Shown: piece by piece, positions 1 through 11,757 of the stretch | How the letters are laid out: every line of letters begins with the position of its first letter | How positions within the stretch are numbered: the stretch's first letter is position 1 | Source: Turritopsis dohrnii | Taxonomy: Eukaryota > Cnidaria > Hydrozoa > Anthoathecata > Oceaniidae | Length of the DNA stretch: 64,000 bases | NCBI GenBank assembly: GCA_027922465.2 | Contig: BQMF02000014.1 | Span: 1,922,001-1,986,000 of the forward strand | Reading direction: 5' to 3' | Position numbers and translations under genes: made by a program | Notes under the pieces: generated by a model | Told to the model about the DNA's origin: nothing | Databases searched by the model: none | Seen by the model: the letters and a program-made list of their open reading frames with translations, nothing else

Positions 1-254
1 GTCCTGTCATATTCAATTACGATTCAATAGACCTGGTCTTCAATGACAATCACATTCCATACAGAGTGACCAGCATCATTTAAAAAACAGAAACTCCTTT
101 CAATAAGTAAAGAAAAAACAGTTAAAATTCTATGTATGAATAGTGCATTTGTTAAATAAGCTCTAAAAATCAAATTTCCAATTAGCTATGCAGACAGTAA
201 TTTATTTGGCAAAAAGGGTTGCTAAAGATGCAGTACAATAATGACGTATAATGA
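1..254. other. Flank left of the 12 kb transposon, no gene seen
   Basis: AT-rich sequence outside the left end of the large transposon. I looked on the minus strand for the next exon of the secreted NIDO/MAM gene, which should lie in this direction, and found no open stretch with a NIDO motif. A short open stretch at the window edge is too small to interpret. Confidence 0.5.
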
Positions 255-258
255 TATA

Positions 259-628
259 TTATGGAACGCCTTTACTGCCTTAAGTCTACGGTTTTGAGTT
301 GGAGAACCACCGTTTTACCATTTCATGATGTCATAATTTTGTCATATGATGTCACTACACCTTTCGGTGATGTAATTTTGTTATTATATGATGTCACTTT
401 ATGCATTATGATGTTATTTCGCATCATATGTGGTTTCTTCATAATAAGGTTATGTCACTTCAGCAAAATGTGATGGTGTTTCATAGTTATATGATGACAC
501 TTTAACGTTATGTGAAGTTGTTTCATTGTCATCTGTCAACTGAAGTTCATTATACGATTTTTCATCATTATAGTACGAGGGTGAGTTGAATACCCTCTCC
601 GGGGAAGAGTTTTCTCGTTTCTCAGATT
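259..628 (+). repeat. Left terminal inverted repeat of the 12 kb transposon
   Basis: About 370 bases matching the reverse complement of 11758-12227 with few differences. The match starts at TTATGGAACGCC and runs to the GGGGAAGAGTTTT block shortly before the first ATG of the SAM-HECT gene at 642. It is rich in GATGTCA-like words, which could be transposase-binding or promoter sites. Confidence 0.85.
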
Positions 629-726
629 TTCCATAAGAAAGATGGCGGACACAACGGCGATAGAACGTGCTCTGAATGAAACACAATTATCACAACTTAT
701 ACCACGTTTTTTAGCAGAAAATATAG

Positions 727-1720
727 GTTAAATAGAAAAATAGAAAATATAGGTATAGAAAATTTACAATTTATAAATGCGCCGACACTATTAATAGTGT
801 TATGACTTCACTTAAAAGTGATCTTTCTATCATACTCGACTGGTTTACTTCAAACCAGCTTTTAGCAAACCCAGCGAAATTTCAAATGATGATACTTGGT
901 TGCGATAACACTGATAGTCTATTTATTGAAATAGAAAACTGCAAAATTCTATCCACGAAATCTGTAAGGTTACTTGGTATCTCCATTGATAACAAACTCA
1001 CCTTCAATGACCACATTTTGAGTTTCTGTAAAAAGGCCAATCGGGGTATCAAGTGCCTTTACAGAGTAAGAAAACTCATTAGACAAGATCAAGCGAAACT
1101 TCTGTTCAATAGCTTCATACTATCGCAATTCAACTATGCCCCGGTAATATGGATGTTCTGCAACAAAACTGCATATTCTAAAATTTTAACAATACATAAA
1201 CGATCTCTTAGGGCTTTACTCCTAGATTATGAAAGTAGCTACACAGAATTACTCACTCTGGCAGAAACCTCCAGCATCCACGAATTTCACTTACAATTTT
1301 TAGTCACCGAAATTTTCAAAACCAAAGCCAATATTGGCCCTACCTTCATGCAGGAGTTTTTTATTCCTAAACAAGTTAAGTATAATTTTCGCACTAATGA
1401 TCTTTTGTCACTGCCTGCTACGAGAACAACAAAATTTGGTACGTCCTCCTTCATATTTCGTGGAAGTCTACTATGGAATTCTCTGCCGGATTGGGTTAAA
1501 GATTCTGAGAACAATGTAAATTCCTTTAAATCATCTATCAGAAAACTGAACCTTAGTAAGCGGTGCAGTTGCAGAATATGCCAAAATTAAATATTTTCAT
1601 TTTTTACAATTTTTGTTCCAATTTTGTAATTTTGTTGGTGTAAATTAGTTTATTTGATTTTTCTTTTAACTACGGCAAACCAACGTTAAATAAATGATTC
1701 AATTCAATTCAATTCAATTT
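727..1720 (+). mobile_element. 5'-truncated CR1/L2/Jockey-like LINE
   Basis: Non-LTR retrotransposon copy truncated inside the reverse transcriptase, ending in a 3' UTR of about 110 bases and a short ATTCA-type tandem tail (about 1697-1720). It sits in the first coding part of the SAM-HECT gene and separates the two halves of its SAM domain. A clear target-site duplication was not found. A short repeated word (AGAAAATATAGGT, near 717 and again near 742) complicates the 5' junction. Confidence 0.75.
802..1590 (+). pseudogene. C-terminal reverse transcriptase fragment of a LINE
   Basis: A 262-codon open frame, extendable a few codons upstream of the ATG. It shows the region after the RT catalytic YADD box: a SDLSIILDWFTSNQL segment, the LLGISIDNKLTFNDH motif of the thumb region, and a C-terminal CSCRIC cysteine cluster. 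The palm motifs and the N-terminal endonuclease are missing, so it cannot transpose by itself. Such 5' truncation is normal for LINE insertion. The frame is unbroken, suggesting a fairly recent insertion. The ATG is only the first methionine in the fragment, not a real start. Confidence 0.8.
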
Positions 1721-2875
1721 GGATGTGGTCTGTTATGCCTCGGATAGTGACCTGAGCAAATTGGGAGTCACCACAATAGGAGATAAGATAAGACTGAGGG
1801 ATGTCTGTCAAAAGATGCTATCAAATTCAGCGATACAAGGCGCTGTTGCTGCTGGCAGTGATGGTAGTGGTCAACAAGGAGGACCTTCCTCCTCTCCTTT
1901 TTCCACAAGAACTTCTAGTACAATTCACAATGCCAATCGATATTGTAATATACTGCAAGAAAGATCGTTTCTATTTAATTGAGGTAGAAACAGTTCTCAT
2001 TGTTTTGGACGTCGAGGTGGAAGAGCCTCAAGATCATCTAAAAAGCGATCAAGACCGTGGACTGCTTCATTTTTTTGTCTTGCAAATCGTTTTGCATCTC
2101 GTGTACCAAGTAATACTGAGAAGATTATATTAAAAAATGCAGGACTTGGATTTAAGAAAATGAAATTAGACCAGGGGCGGATCCAGGATTTTAAACAAGT
2201 CAGTTGCGAAGCGAAAAAATTTGTTGCGAAGCGGAGTGACGCAACAAATTTTGAAATATCAGCTGGGGGTGTTGGGGGGTTGTGTGAACCCCCCAACTGG
2301 GGTCGGGCCGAAGCCCCGAAAAAAATGAGCTTTTCGAAGATATATAAGTATAAATAAGGACGGGATAAGTGTTATAATAAGAATCTCAAAATTCCTATAA
2401 GAACGCAGTTGGGGCGGGAAGAGACATAAAAAACAACAATGGTTCAGTTTGCCAAATAATGTTTTTTCTCAGATTGAATCTTTCTTCATGCTGTAGATAA
2501 TGAAACCAGCCATGGACAAATTGGAAATCATACACGTGAATGGATCGAAATGACTAAGTTTCATAAACCAAACCATGCATGAATGGACTCCTCAAAAGGA
2601 TATGATCATTCTTGCATATCCCGTAACCGATCAAATGACCAAAGAATGGCAAAAAAAAATTTAAATGCATGATAGAAGAACACAAGTTAACTTCAATGAT
2701 TATGCAGAAGCAATGTATAAACAAGTGATCAGCCTCAGAGTGACTCCAGTCACTATGGATAGGTATTATGACAAAATTACATTTTTAAAGTTTTAGAAAA
2801 GAGTGAAGAAGAAAGTAAAAAATTAAAATTAAGAAGAGAAAAAGAAAAGTTAAGGGGGTGACCAAAATTATGAAA

Positions 2876-5159
2876 CTAGTCAGAAATTGGGCGTGTAAAT
2901 GAAAGTCTTCTATTTTTACGACTGAATCGATCAATTACTGAAGAAATATTTACCTCTATCTCTTGATGAATGTGCATTAATGCAATTCCATTCAGTCTTT
3001 CTGACACCATGGTAGTTCTTGAGTAATCCTTTAACCGTCTCATGGCAGAAAATGAGCGTTCACATTGGCAGGTTGTGACAGGCAATGTTCCAATAATTTT
3101 AAGAATTACCTTCAGATTTTAAAAACCTAGCAAGTTTATGGCATTCAAAGTGTCTGAAATATTGTCCGGCAGAGCACCTTCATACCCAGTCCAATATCTT
3201 TCCCAAAGTATTAACTCATTTTCAATAGACAAAGGTGATGGTAAATCGTCTCTGTACAAGTTGGCAAAAGAAAGGCATCTATCTTTCCAATTATGGTAAT
3301 AAGATTGATGTACCAAAGAAATCATTTTTGATGGTATGACAACCAAACCTTCATATGATCTGCAGTCATCAAATCTATGATTCAACTCACTTATTAAATG
3401 ATCAACTACTGGTATGGAAACTGACCGTTTGAAATATTCAGAGAGAGTTTCAGATAGAATGTTACTTCGGTGCACTTGTCTGGCAGATACCCTTGGCTTA
3501 GCTTCTGAAACTCCCACTTTTTCAGCCAAGTCCTTGGCTTCACTGTACCATTTATCATGGTAAAAGTCAACAGAATCTCTTGTAAACATGAAATCTGCCT
3601 TCAAAGCATTTATTAGTTTCAATGATTCAGACAGATCAATTGCAGATGCCTGCAGCAGTCTGGTAACAGGCAACATACAATACCAGGAAACAAGTCTACA
3701 AAGTCATTCATTCCTGAAATTCGCTCAATCCATCTAGTACGACACACATCAGTCAATTTATGAACACGTGAATCAGGACAGTATTGTGTTATATTGGCAG
3801 AAAGTATAATCTGGCGAGATTCCGAGGATTTAAAAAAGTAGGTCAGTTCTCTAATTTGCTCCATAACCTTCTTCACTATTTGAATGCTGCAAGACTTTAC
3901 AACACTTAAACTAAGGCAATGTGAATGGCAATGGACAAAGGTGGCTTTAGGATTGATATTAAGAATATGTGCAGATGCACCATTGATGGGTCCTGCAACT
4001 GCACCTGCACCATCATACCCTTGGCCTCTGCAGTCATGAATGTCAAGTCCCAGATTAGCAATTGCAGCAAGGATAGTATCACTCAGAGCTTTCCCAGACA
4101 GTCCCAATTCACATGGTATAAAACCAAGAAATTCTTCCTTGATGTTACAGTTTTTGTCAACAAGCCGAAGACAGAGAGACATTTGTTCCTGGTTGGAACT
4201 GTCAGATGCGTCATCACACAAAACTGAAAAGAATTTGTTATGTTTGATCTCCGACAAAATACTGTCTTAGATGAAATCTCCACAACATTTAATAATTTCA
4301 TTCTGTGATGTCTTGGAAATGTATGTTGCATTCTTAGCACATTGCTGTAAATGAGATTTGAGATTATGGTCACCCTTCGAATACGGTAATTCAACACTTC
4401 AATGAAATTTCCAATACTACTAGAAGAGTATGCACCAACATCTGGATGATACTGGGAATCATTCCTATGGCTATGGTATGGTAACCCAAACATCCCAAAA
4501 GAATTATCGTGTCTACAATAGGAACAAGAAATTTCCTATTCTGGTCGACCTCCTGTCTCACTTGATCATTAAGCAAAATATCAACAGAATGAGCTTTTCC
4601 GGAATAAGTTTTGACAAAATTTAAAAACAAGTTGTTTGTTTCCATATGTAAAGTTAAATTTTTGTACTTATTTCCTTTTTTCCCTTCACAATGCTTCTTA
4701 AAAGAAGAAACAGCATCAGGCCAGTGTCGAAATGGCTCAGTAAAAAGCTTCTTTACTTTTAAACTTTTGGAAAATCTGTGTCCAAAAAGGACACAAGGTA
4801 AGCAAAAAGCACCATCAAGGCTTGGGGAATAGCAAAGCCAAGAGTATTGCTTAAGCCATGATAGAATAAATCTTCGTCCATTATTAGATTTAGGAAAAAC
4901 AAATGATTCTGATGGGACAAAGAATCTGGATTATGTCAAAAATTTCTGAACTTTCTAATGAAGAAGCTTTTCCAACAAATCTGGCTATGTCATATGAATA
5001 TGGGAAAGTAGTATTTGATTCCAAACTTGTGGTACAGGCACTTGAAGAAGATACAGTCATGCTAGTAGCAGACAATGATTCACTAGAATTGGATGTCACA
5101 TTTGAAGGAAACATTTTTTTCTGAATGTCAGAAAGCAGTGGATTACTGGAGTCACTCAT
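2876..5159 (-). pseudogene. TTF-zinc-finger / DUF4371 hAT transposase (ZMYM1-like), frameshifted
   Basis: Read on the minus strand from ATG at 5157-5159. A serine-rich N-terminus is followed near 4900-4690 by a TTF-type zinc-finger region (FCLPCVLFGH), then the DUF4371 core (HPDVGAYSS near 4430; FFSVLCDDASDSSNQEQMSL at the start of the 3619-4257 frame; GQGYDGAGAV). The frame 3119-3676 continues the RNase-H-like body, and 2876-3085 encodes the hAT dimerisation domain (CQCERSFSAMRRLK). At least four frame changes (about 4930, 4480, 4260, 3650) and a break near 3100 split it, so it is dead. The family is DNA transposase; relatives have been domesticated as ZMYM1-like and P52rIPK-like proteins. 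Confidence 0.85.
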
Positions 5160-6928
5160 TTTGGCTGATCTTTTAACTTTCAAAAAATGTTAGTTTAGTT
5201 TGTATTTTAGATTTAAGACTTTGATTTGATATATCTTTACTGTTACATGCAGGAGAGCAAAAAAGAAGAGGGACATAATGGTTATGTTTGAACGTCTCAT
5301 TATTACTCAAGATAGCCTCATAGCAAAACAAAATGTTAAGGCATTCACCTGATGTGACCGTATTACATTTTAAAAGATTATTAAATGTGTTGCAATTTTT
5401 CTGGGCCAGAAGGTGGATAAAGACATTTGATATCCCTTTTAATTACATTACACAGCGACATTATACAAAGAAAACCTGTCCAAACATTATCTGAACAAAT
5501 ACGCATTGCCTCAAATGGAACCATGTTTGAACCTGTATGTCCACTGTCAATAGAAGAATGGGATAAACATAATGCTAAAATGTTACCTACACATGTAAAC
5601 ATTTTAGGATGAGAATTTAACAATGATGAAAACAATGGGTGATTGGAATAGTAAGAAGCATTCAAGAACATGTCAATGACTGTGAGAACTCTCAAATCAA
5701 CCTCTAAGGAGTTATCACCCACCATACAAATTGAAACAGAACTAAATAAACAATTTTCAGTAGCATTCGATCTATAAGAAACATGAAAAGGAATAAACAG
5801 TATGTTTCAGATCCCCCATCTTGTCTTTTACGTCTTGTTTTGCTTTATTTTTATTAAGAAAAGCCATAAAAGTTCTCATGAAATAACTCAAAATCAAAAA
5901 CATGCCACAAAAATGAAAGTAATGTCAAGAATGTTTATCACCAGCCGAAAACGAAAATATTTTACCTCAAGGCAATCCAAATGTGCTCTTTGTCTTCCTT
6001 TAAATTACTTGGGAGGTAAGACTCAGCAGAAACATTTCTATGCAGTTGACCAGAAGCAAGTTTTTGGTATAAACCAGCATTAGATAAGGACGAATATTCC
6101 CGCAATTTTTTCTTTAAAAATGACTGCCAATTCTTTAAACATAAAATATCATTTCATTCGCACAAATTAATTACTGTTCCAAACAGTTCCATGGCTGAAA
6201 AGGGCCAACATGGTTGAAAAAAAACTTATTTTCATGGGCGAGAGGGTCGCACTTTTTGCAGGGGCTATCAAAGTAGGTGGATAAAAAAGAATAAATTATT
6301 TTGACTTTACATTTAGGTAGTATAAATTATTCCATTAATTTCAGAGCTTAACGTATTTGAAAATAACAAGAAAATGGAAGAACAAACCTAGGAGATCAGC
6401 AAACCATGCACAGTTTCACTTGACTTAGTTGTCATTACCCCTGGTTTATTGTCGACTGATTTGGACTGATGAATGTGTCACGGGGGTAAAACATTCATTA
6501 TCACCTAGGAGGGAGCTAGAATACAGCTTCCATTTTAGTAGAAAAATCCAGATTTTGAAATGAAAACTTCCCAATTTGAATTAACATTTGATTACTATAT
6601 TTTTGTTATCAATGGTCCCCTACATTGCCTGTTCCAAGAATATTATAAATGTCATTACCCACGGGTTTTTTTCAACTGAGTTCGACTGACTTGAATCAGT
6701 TTTGACAATCACCGGATAATATCAGTCCCTATTTCTCCCCTTGACATATAACGCTCGACTGACTTCGGCAAACGGTAGTAAATGCATAGGGGGTGTGTAA
6801 TGGACATTCGGCAATATAAATCGACCGAACTGAAAAATGAAATCTACGATGGTGATTGTAAAAAGCGTATTTCGGCAAAAAACAAGTACGTCAACCGGAC
6901 TGACTTGACATACCCTGGATCCGCCCCT
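5160..6928. other. Non-coding 5' part of the hAT element
   Basis: AT-rich sequence between the transposase start and the right terminal repeat. A 114-codon minus-strand frame at 5381-5725 has no domain I recognise and may be chance or a second decayed ORF. The last 500 bases contain several dispersed ACTGA-like words that could be subterminal transposase-binding repeats. Confidence 0.4.
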
Positions 6929-6934
6929 GTAGAC

Positions 6935-7388
6935 CTTAATGATACCAAGGAGGAAGTTTTTGCCAAGTTGACAAGTAGAGACAGATCTGCTGAAGATGAT
7001 GATGATTTAAATGGTGATGACTTTTTCTCAACAGTTGGGTTTCCTGCCTTAAAAGATTGTGGAGGATTTGAACTTCTCTTGTCTTGCAAATAGTAGAGAA
7101 CTTACTGTTATTCCATGTAGCATGTCAGCAAGTGACCTAAAGGCTCATACGGGGGGAAGCCAATCCAAAATGTATATCCGACCGATCCAGCAGTGCTTAT
7201 CCACTAAATCATTGCTTAAAGAAAAGAGATCAACTTTAAAAGAAAAATGTAAAAAATGTAATGCAGAGATACTTCTAAATGAAACATGTAAGGATTTGTG
7301 GAAGGGAAAATTTGAATCCTGAAGATCAAATTAGTAGCAGTGATGATGAGTTGATCCCTTTTCTCATGAATAATCCAAATAGAACATT
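6935..7388 (+). pseudogene. Middle part of the SAM-HECT gene, frameshifted
   Basis: Continues the host gene after the hAT insertion. The frame from 6935 gives LNDTKEEVFAKL, an acidic stretch, and FPALKDCGGFEL. Near 7075 the sense shifts to the frame used at 7059-7322 (SRELTVIPCSMSASDLKAH, then SKMYIRPIQQ and a KCKKC cysteine pair). Two more shifts are needed near 7290-7385 to reach the downstream frame. The order of these segments is the one I know from G2E3-like HECT proteins. Bases 6782-6929 of the overlapping open frame belong to the hAT end, not to this gene. Confidence 0.65.
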
Positions 7389-8993
7389 ATGAAAATGAAG
7401 GTACATCTACATTGTCAGTAAATTTTGTGCAAGTTGTTGATAATTCTCCTCCACCACCTGCTGAATCGGTAGTTTCACCACCAACACATCAAGAAGAAGA
7501 ACCTAACAGCCCTCTAGTATCAGTTATTGAAGAAGATACAATAGAAACAAAAGTGTCTAATGTGATAATGTTGATCAAGAACAGTCAACTAGATACAAAC
7601 CCAGTGGAAATCCTGCGTCAGTTGCAGAAATATTTGGTGAAGGGCAGAAAACTTGAGGTTACTGACCTTGAAATTGACAATAATGGGAAAACAAATTCCA
7701 TCCTTGTAGATCGTGACAACATTATTGAAACTGGTTTTGAGGAAATGAAAAACATAAATGATTTCTTCATCTCTTTGGAAGTTGATTTTTATGGTGAAGT
7801 AAGTTTTTATGTATTAAGATTTTTTCAAAGTCATAGTTTGAGAATTGAAGAAGGAGTGTATTGTTTCTAAGGAACATTCTATAATAACATCTTTCAGATC
7901 ACAATTGTAATTGTATTTCTATTCAATTTTATTTCATGATATTTATTCTATTAGATTGGGAAAGGGAAAAAATTAACATTCATTTTATTTGTTTCAGGTT
8001 GCTCAAGACCATGGTGGCCCTAGAAAAGAATTCTTTTTGCTGATGCTGTGAGAGATTAAAAAAACATATTTTGATAATGGTCTTTTAATAGGATTTCAAG
8101 AAGACTACTATTTGATTGGCATATTGTTTGGTAGGATTCCCATTGAATATGTACCATCAAATAAATGTAGCATTCAAAAATCTGCCTTTATGAATCGTTT
8201 TACCTTCTATTTCCAGGAATGAGCATTTTGCAAAATGGGAAAATACCAACTTTTCTACGTGCAAACGATATCAATGACGTTTTTGGAGAGTCTTTGGACA
8301 ATCAAGTTATCAATGCCCTTAGGAATGGAATTAATCAACTTGGACTGATTAAGGTAACACTTTTATTATCATTTCCATCTATTAGCAATTCAAATTCACT
8401 ATAAATTGACAATAAATTGATTAAAACAAATCTGAATTTTTAGATTGGTAGAGAATTACCATTTTTTCTTCACCTATTTTGCCCTAATGAATCAAGCCGA
8501 AATACTGCTTGAAAAATACTACAATTATTACAACCAAAGTTTGATGAAGAAGGTACAAATAAAAGTATAAATCAAAAGCAAGTGTATACTCTCTTAGTTA
8601 AATATATCAGAGAAGCAGCTAGTAAGTAGTTTGTTGCTATAAATTGAATTAATTTCTTTCAATAAACTTTGAGTCAAATCTGAAAATTTTAAGTTTTCTC
8701 TGTGTGTATGTTAATTGAATCATAAAATTTCAGGTGGTCGAAGAGGCAACGTTACAATTGAAAAGATTTTGACCTTTGTAACTGGTGCAGAGGAAGAGCC
8801 CATACTTGGATTTGAGAAAAAACCCACAATTTCGTTTGTAGACTATCAAGGTAGCTTTCTGCCAACATCATCAAGATGCATCAATCAACTTACATTACCA
8901 ATACCTTCTGTTGTGACACCATAATGTGAAGAAGAACATTTGTTTAAATTATATGATTATGCTTTTGCAAATTCATATTCTGGACTTGGTTAA
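7389..8993 (+). pseudogene. HECT-domain exons with catalytic cysteine and three nonsense codons
   Basis: Proposed exons are 7389-7798, 7998-8130, 8217-8353, 8444-8621 and 8734-8993, each with GT/AG borders and a matching phase. The joined reading gives LEVDFYGEVAQDHGGPRKEF, then SILQNGKIPTFL, then GRRGNVTIEKILTF, and the C-lobe motif LPTSSRCINQLTLP. The cysteine codon is TGC at 8877-8879, the thioester site in HECT ligases. The tail YDYAFANSYSGLG follows a premature TAA (8922-8924) and ends at TAA 8991-8993. TGA codons at 8049-8051 and 8510-8512 replace expected sense codons. With so few lesions the exon structure is still readable. Confidence 0.8.
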
Positions 8994-10421
8994 TTTCGAT
9001 TATGGTTTGTTGTGTTAGATTAATTTTGTTTCATATTCAATTATGATCAGATACATTCACTTTGATCACAGTGTCACAAGCGTCAAAACCAGGCAATTTT
9101 CTAATTGACTTGTTTGTTATGCGTTTCTTCAAATTTTCTTCCCACCCACATGTTGTGGGAGCTTGTGATTTGCAGTTCTTGTTTAGTCCACAATGTTGTT
9201 GTTATGTATTTTTCCCTGTGGGTAAATTTGTTGAAAAACCACTGTGAAGGAGTAAATTTCAATAAGAGTTTAAACACTATTTCCATAAACTTGCTCTTCA
9301 TCACAGTGGCTTTTTGAAGATTTTTTCCCTCTTCGTTGGAATTTTTATGTTGTACTCTCAGTAAACGGTTAGATTTTTATTTATTGTACCACATAGGCAC
9401 ATTTGGTTCATAGGGATATATTTGGAGTTTTTCATTAACTTAGTTGTGCATTGTATATATGGCCTTGTTATTTACCTTGTTAAAAAAACCTAGAAATCCA
9501 CAATACATCTGTTTCATTTAATTCTGCCTTAAAATATGACAAGTTTAAAAGATGACACAGCTAAAAATGGATGGAATCATCTGGAGAACCGAAAACTTTT
9601 TAAAATATTCAATTGCATTAATTTTCATTTAGTCTTAATTTCCTCTTGTGAATGAATTTTCCGCACAGCAAAAGGTTTTACAGTAAATGACCAATTTAGC
9701 GCACAGGACTCAATTCAGCGCTCCGGCCTTATAAGCGCCCAAGTAAGTAAGTAGATGAAGAAGAAGAGGAATAAGACTTGATGGGTTAGTGTTTTTTTTA
9801 TCAAAACGGAGAAAACATTGAGTGAAAAGATAAACTGTACATATTAGCGATTTTTGTGATTTTTTTATTAACCCATGACCCAGGACAATCAAGCGGCCTG
9901 TCCGTATAAGCGGCCATCCTAAAAATAATAACCTAAATAAAAAAATGATTAATCGGTCATTTGTGGTATTCCTGTTTAGAGAAAAAAACTTCTAAAAACA
10001 AATATAAGTCCGTATAGAAAGTCAAATATTCTTAGCTAGAATTATTAATAAATCTTTAAGTGCTTGGATTAAGAAGAAAATTTCCTGAACAAGCAATATT
10101 CTTCTTATTACTCAGTAACAAAATTTTGAGACCCTACTTATGATTAATCCCACCAGGGTTCAAACCTAAGACCTTGCACACAGCAAACAAACATTTTACC
10201 CTCATGCCATGGTCACTATACAATAACGCCTGTGTAAAAAATCTAAAACAGAATATGTTAGCTTCAGTCAACTAAATTGGGTGTATCTCGACTAAAGTAT
10301 TTTGGTTTACAATCAGTATAACCTGTAGAACATTTTGTACCATGGTTTTATAGGGGGTTAAAAATCCTCAGAAAAGTTAATACTACTCTTAGCAGAAGGT
10401 TTAAACCATTTCACCCTCATA
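8994..10421. other. Spacer between the two convergent transposon genes
   Basis: No coding region recognised. It contains a small inverted-repeat element (about 9213-9330) that recurs near 47.1 kb, and a GC-richer block around 9700-9920 with repeated TATAAGCG words that may be a degraded MITE. Confidence 0.45.
9213..9330. repeat. Small foldback MITE, copy 1
   Basis: Inverted arms AAACCACTGTGA and TCACAGTGGCTTT face each other across about 60 bases. The same layout is found at 47040-47156, with outer ends CAGTGGNCAAA there. No coding capacity; too short for an autonomous element. Confidence 0.6.
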
Positions 10422-11724
10422 TTATACAGGGTTAGTTGTTACAATTTCAAGAGTTTTTAGGTACATTTTAATACCGTCATCTACATCGGAGCAAGGAATG
10501 TTACTAAAAAAGCTGTTCAGTATTGTAAGAGTTTCCGGATTTAGCAATTCTGGTGCAGAAAATATTGGTCTGCCCCTTTCATCAACAGATTCATCATCTG
10601 CACTACCTTTGACTCCATAATACAAAATATCTTCCTCGCTTAGGCTTATTCCAGTGGGGTTATTGATTTGTCCAGATATCCACAATTTTAATGGAGATGT
10701 TTTGATTGTACGCATGCGGTGATTTTCCCATGCTTTCTTCCACACTTTCAACTTCCAATTTAATCTGGGAAGATAAACAAAATGTAAACATGACAGATGT
10801 ATGTCACTGAAAGGATCCAGAATCCCCTGAAAGCTTAAAACTCCAGTGAATATATCCCTCCATGACCTCTCAATCCGTTGATTATGGGTACTTTTCCCAG
10901 TGATAATGCTTCCCCTGTCTGAACCACGTTTCATAATCATATAATCAGCAACAAGGATGTTTTCCATACCTTTATCTGACCTGACCCTTGATGGTAATCC
11001 AAACTCTCTAACTCCATTAATAAAACTGTTTAAAACAGTTTCAGACTTATTGTTTGTTGAACAATCAAGAACGACAGGTAATCTACTATATCCGTCAATT
11101 ACCCCAATAATTATGAAATACCAGCGAACTAGCTTATGATTTGTGTCAAGATGCCAAAGCTCATTTGAACCTTGGACGTTGTAAATCTGACGATGAAGAC
11201 CATTTTTCTTTCGGTGTCGTACTCCGTCATTATCAATACGCAATAAACTGTCCCTTACTGTTTGACGTTGCAATACTATTCCATTTTGCTTTAAAATCTC
11301 GTTAAGAAACCTTTCACCACAATTAGGGAAATGATGGCAAACTTCCTTCAAATGAGAATCAATAAATTCATCTGAAACATCACTGAACTGAGGTGCAGTT
11401 ACGTTATAGTCTTGAAAACGTCTGCATACTGTCCTTTCGGATATTATAAAGTAATGAAGCAATCTCTTTGACATTGAATCCCTCTTCAACAAGTTCTTCC
11501 AGTACATTACGAGGTATGTTAAACTTTGGAGCTCCACCACGATCATTCGATTTTTTTAACAGGTTGGTTTGATCCATAAGCTGAACACTTTATACAAAGA
11601 TCCATCATTGTTTTCAAATTCATAAGGCCTAACTGTTGAAACTCGAATCTAGACATCTTTGGTACCACATCTGGCGACCCAAATCTTTTAAAATTAATTC
11701 CATGTTTTCTCCATTCGCTGCCAT
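10422..11724 (-). pseudogene. DDE integrase-type transposase of the 12 kb transposon
   Basis: Likely start is the ATG at 11722-11724 (MAANGENMEL), just inside the right TIR. The upstream part is out of frame with the core, including the first half of a helix-turn-helix ([10 protein letters not shown]); a shift near 11440-11450 leads into SERTVCRRF. The core is an open frame, 10422-11546, of 374 codons. Numbered from the first codon of that frame, the catalytic acids are D134 (WHLDTNHK), D191 (RSDKGMEN) and E226 (HNQRIERSW), a D-D-E spacing near the 35 typical of integrases. The catalytic domain looks intact; the DNA-binding N-terminus is broken. The family cuts and joins transposon ends. It resembles Pfam integrase-core proteins common in cnidarians and fish. 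The first ~30 codons of the open frame are an artefact of the shift. Confidence 0.82.
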
Positions 11725-11757
11725 TTTTAAAATATAAGCGCACAAACTATAGTTACA

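Larger units (their letters stand above)
2172..6929 (-). mobile_element. hAT-type transposon with 5-bp target duplication
   Basis: The ends are a perfect 16-bp inverted repeat, CAGGGGCGGATCCAGG, at 2172-2187 and its complement at 6914-6929. The flanks are TAGAC at 2167-2171 and 6930-6934. Deleting the element with one TAGAC rejoins the host frame as lysine-leucine-aspartate / leucine-asparagine-aspartate, so boundaries and duplication are well supported. The inside carries a decayed TTF/DUF4371 transposase on the minus strand. Classic hAT elements duplicate 8 bp. A 5-bp duplication fits the hAT5-type groups, which is inference from memory of transposon classification. Confidence 0.88.
642..8993 (+). 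pseudogene. SAM-HECT ubiquitin-ligase-like transposon gene, interrupted and decayed
   Basis: The ATG at 642 opens about 28 codons of a SAM-like domain, cut by a LINE near 727. The domain resumes at 1719 (SDLSKLGVTTIGDKIRL) and the frame runs to 2171 with one TGA at 1980-1982. It is cut again by the hAT element and resumes at 6935 in the correct frame (KLD before, LNDTKEEVFAKL after). The part to about 7390 has at least three frameshifts. From about 7389 it becomes a HECT-like domain with GT/AG introns, ending at TAA 8991-8993. Nonsense codons lie at 8049, 8510 and 8922. HECT proteins move ubiquitin to a lysine through a cysteine thioester. This resembles the G2E3-like HECT proteins that recur in cnidarian and fish genomes. 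No full-length product is possible. A role for a ubiquitin ligase in transposition would be inference. Confidence 0.75.

Noticed and set aside
261..473. 70-codon ORF at the left end
   Set aside because: Lies in the terminal inverted repeat; the right TIR copy differs by insertions and the frame is not a known protein.
1997..2296. Minus-strand 99-codon ORF
   Set aside because: Shadow of the SAM-HECT gene and of the hAT left end.
6844..7089. Minus-strand ORF
   Set aside because: Antisense shadow of the SAM-HECT middle part.
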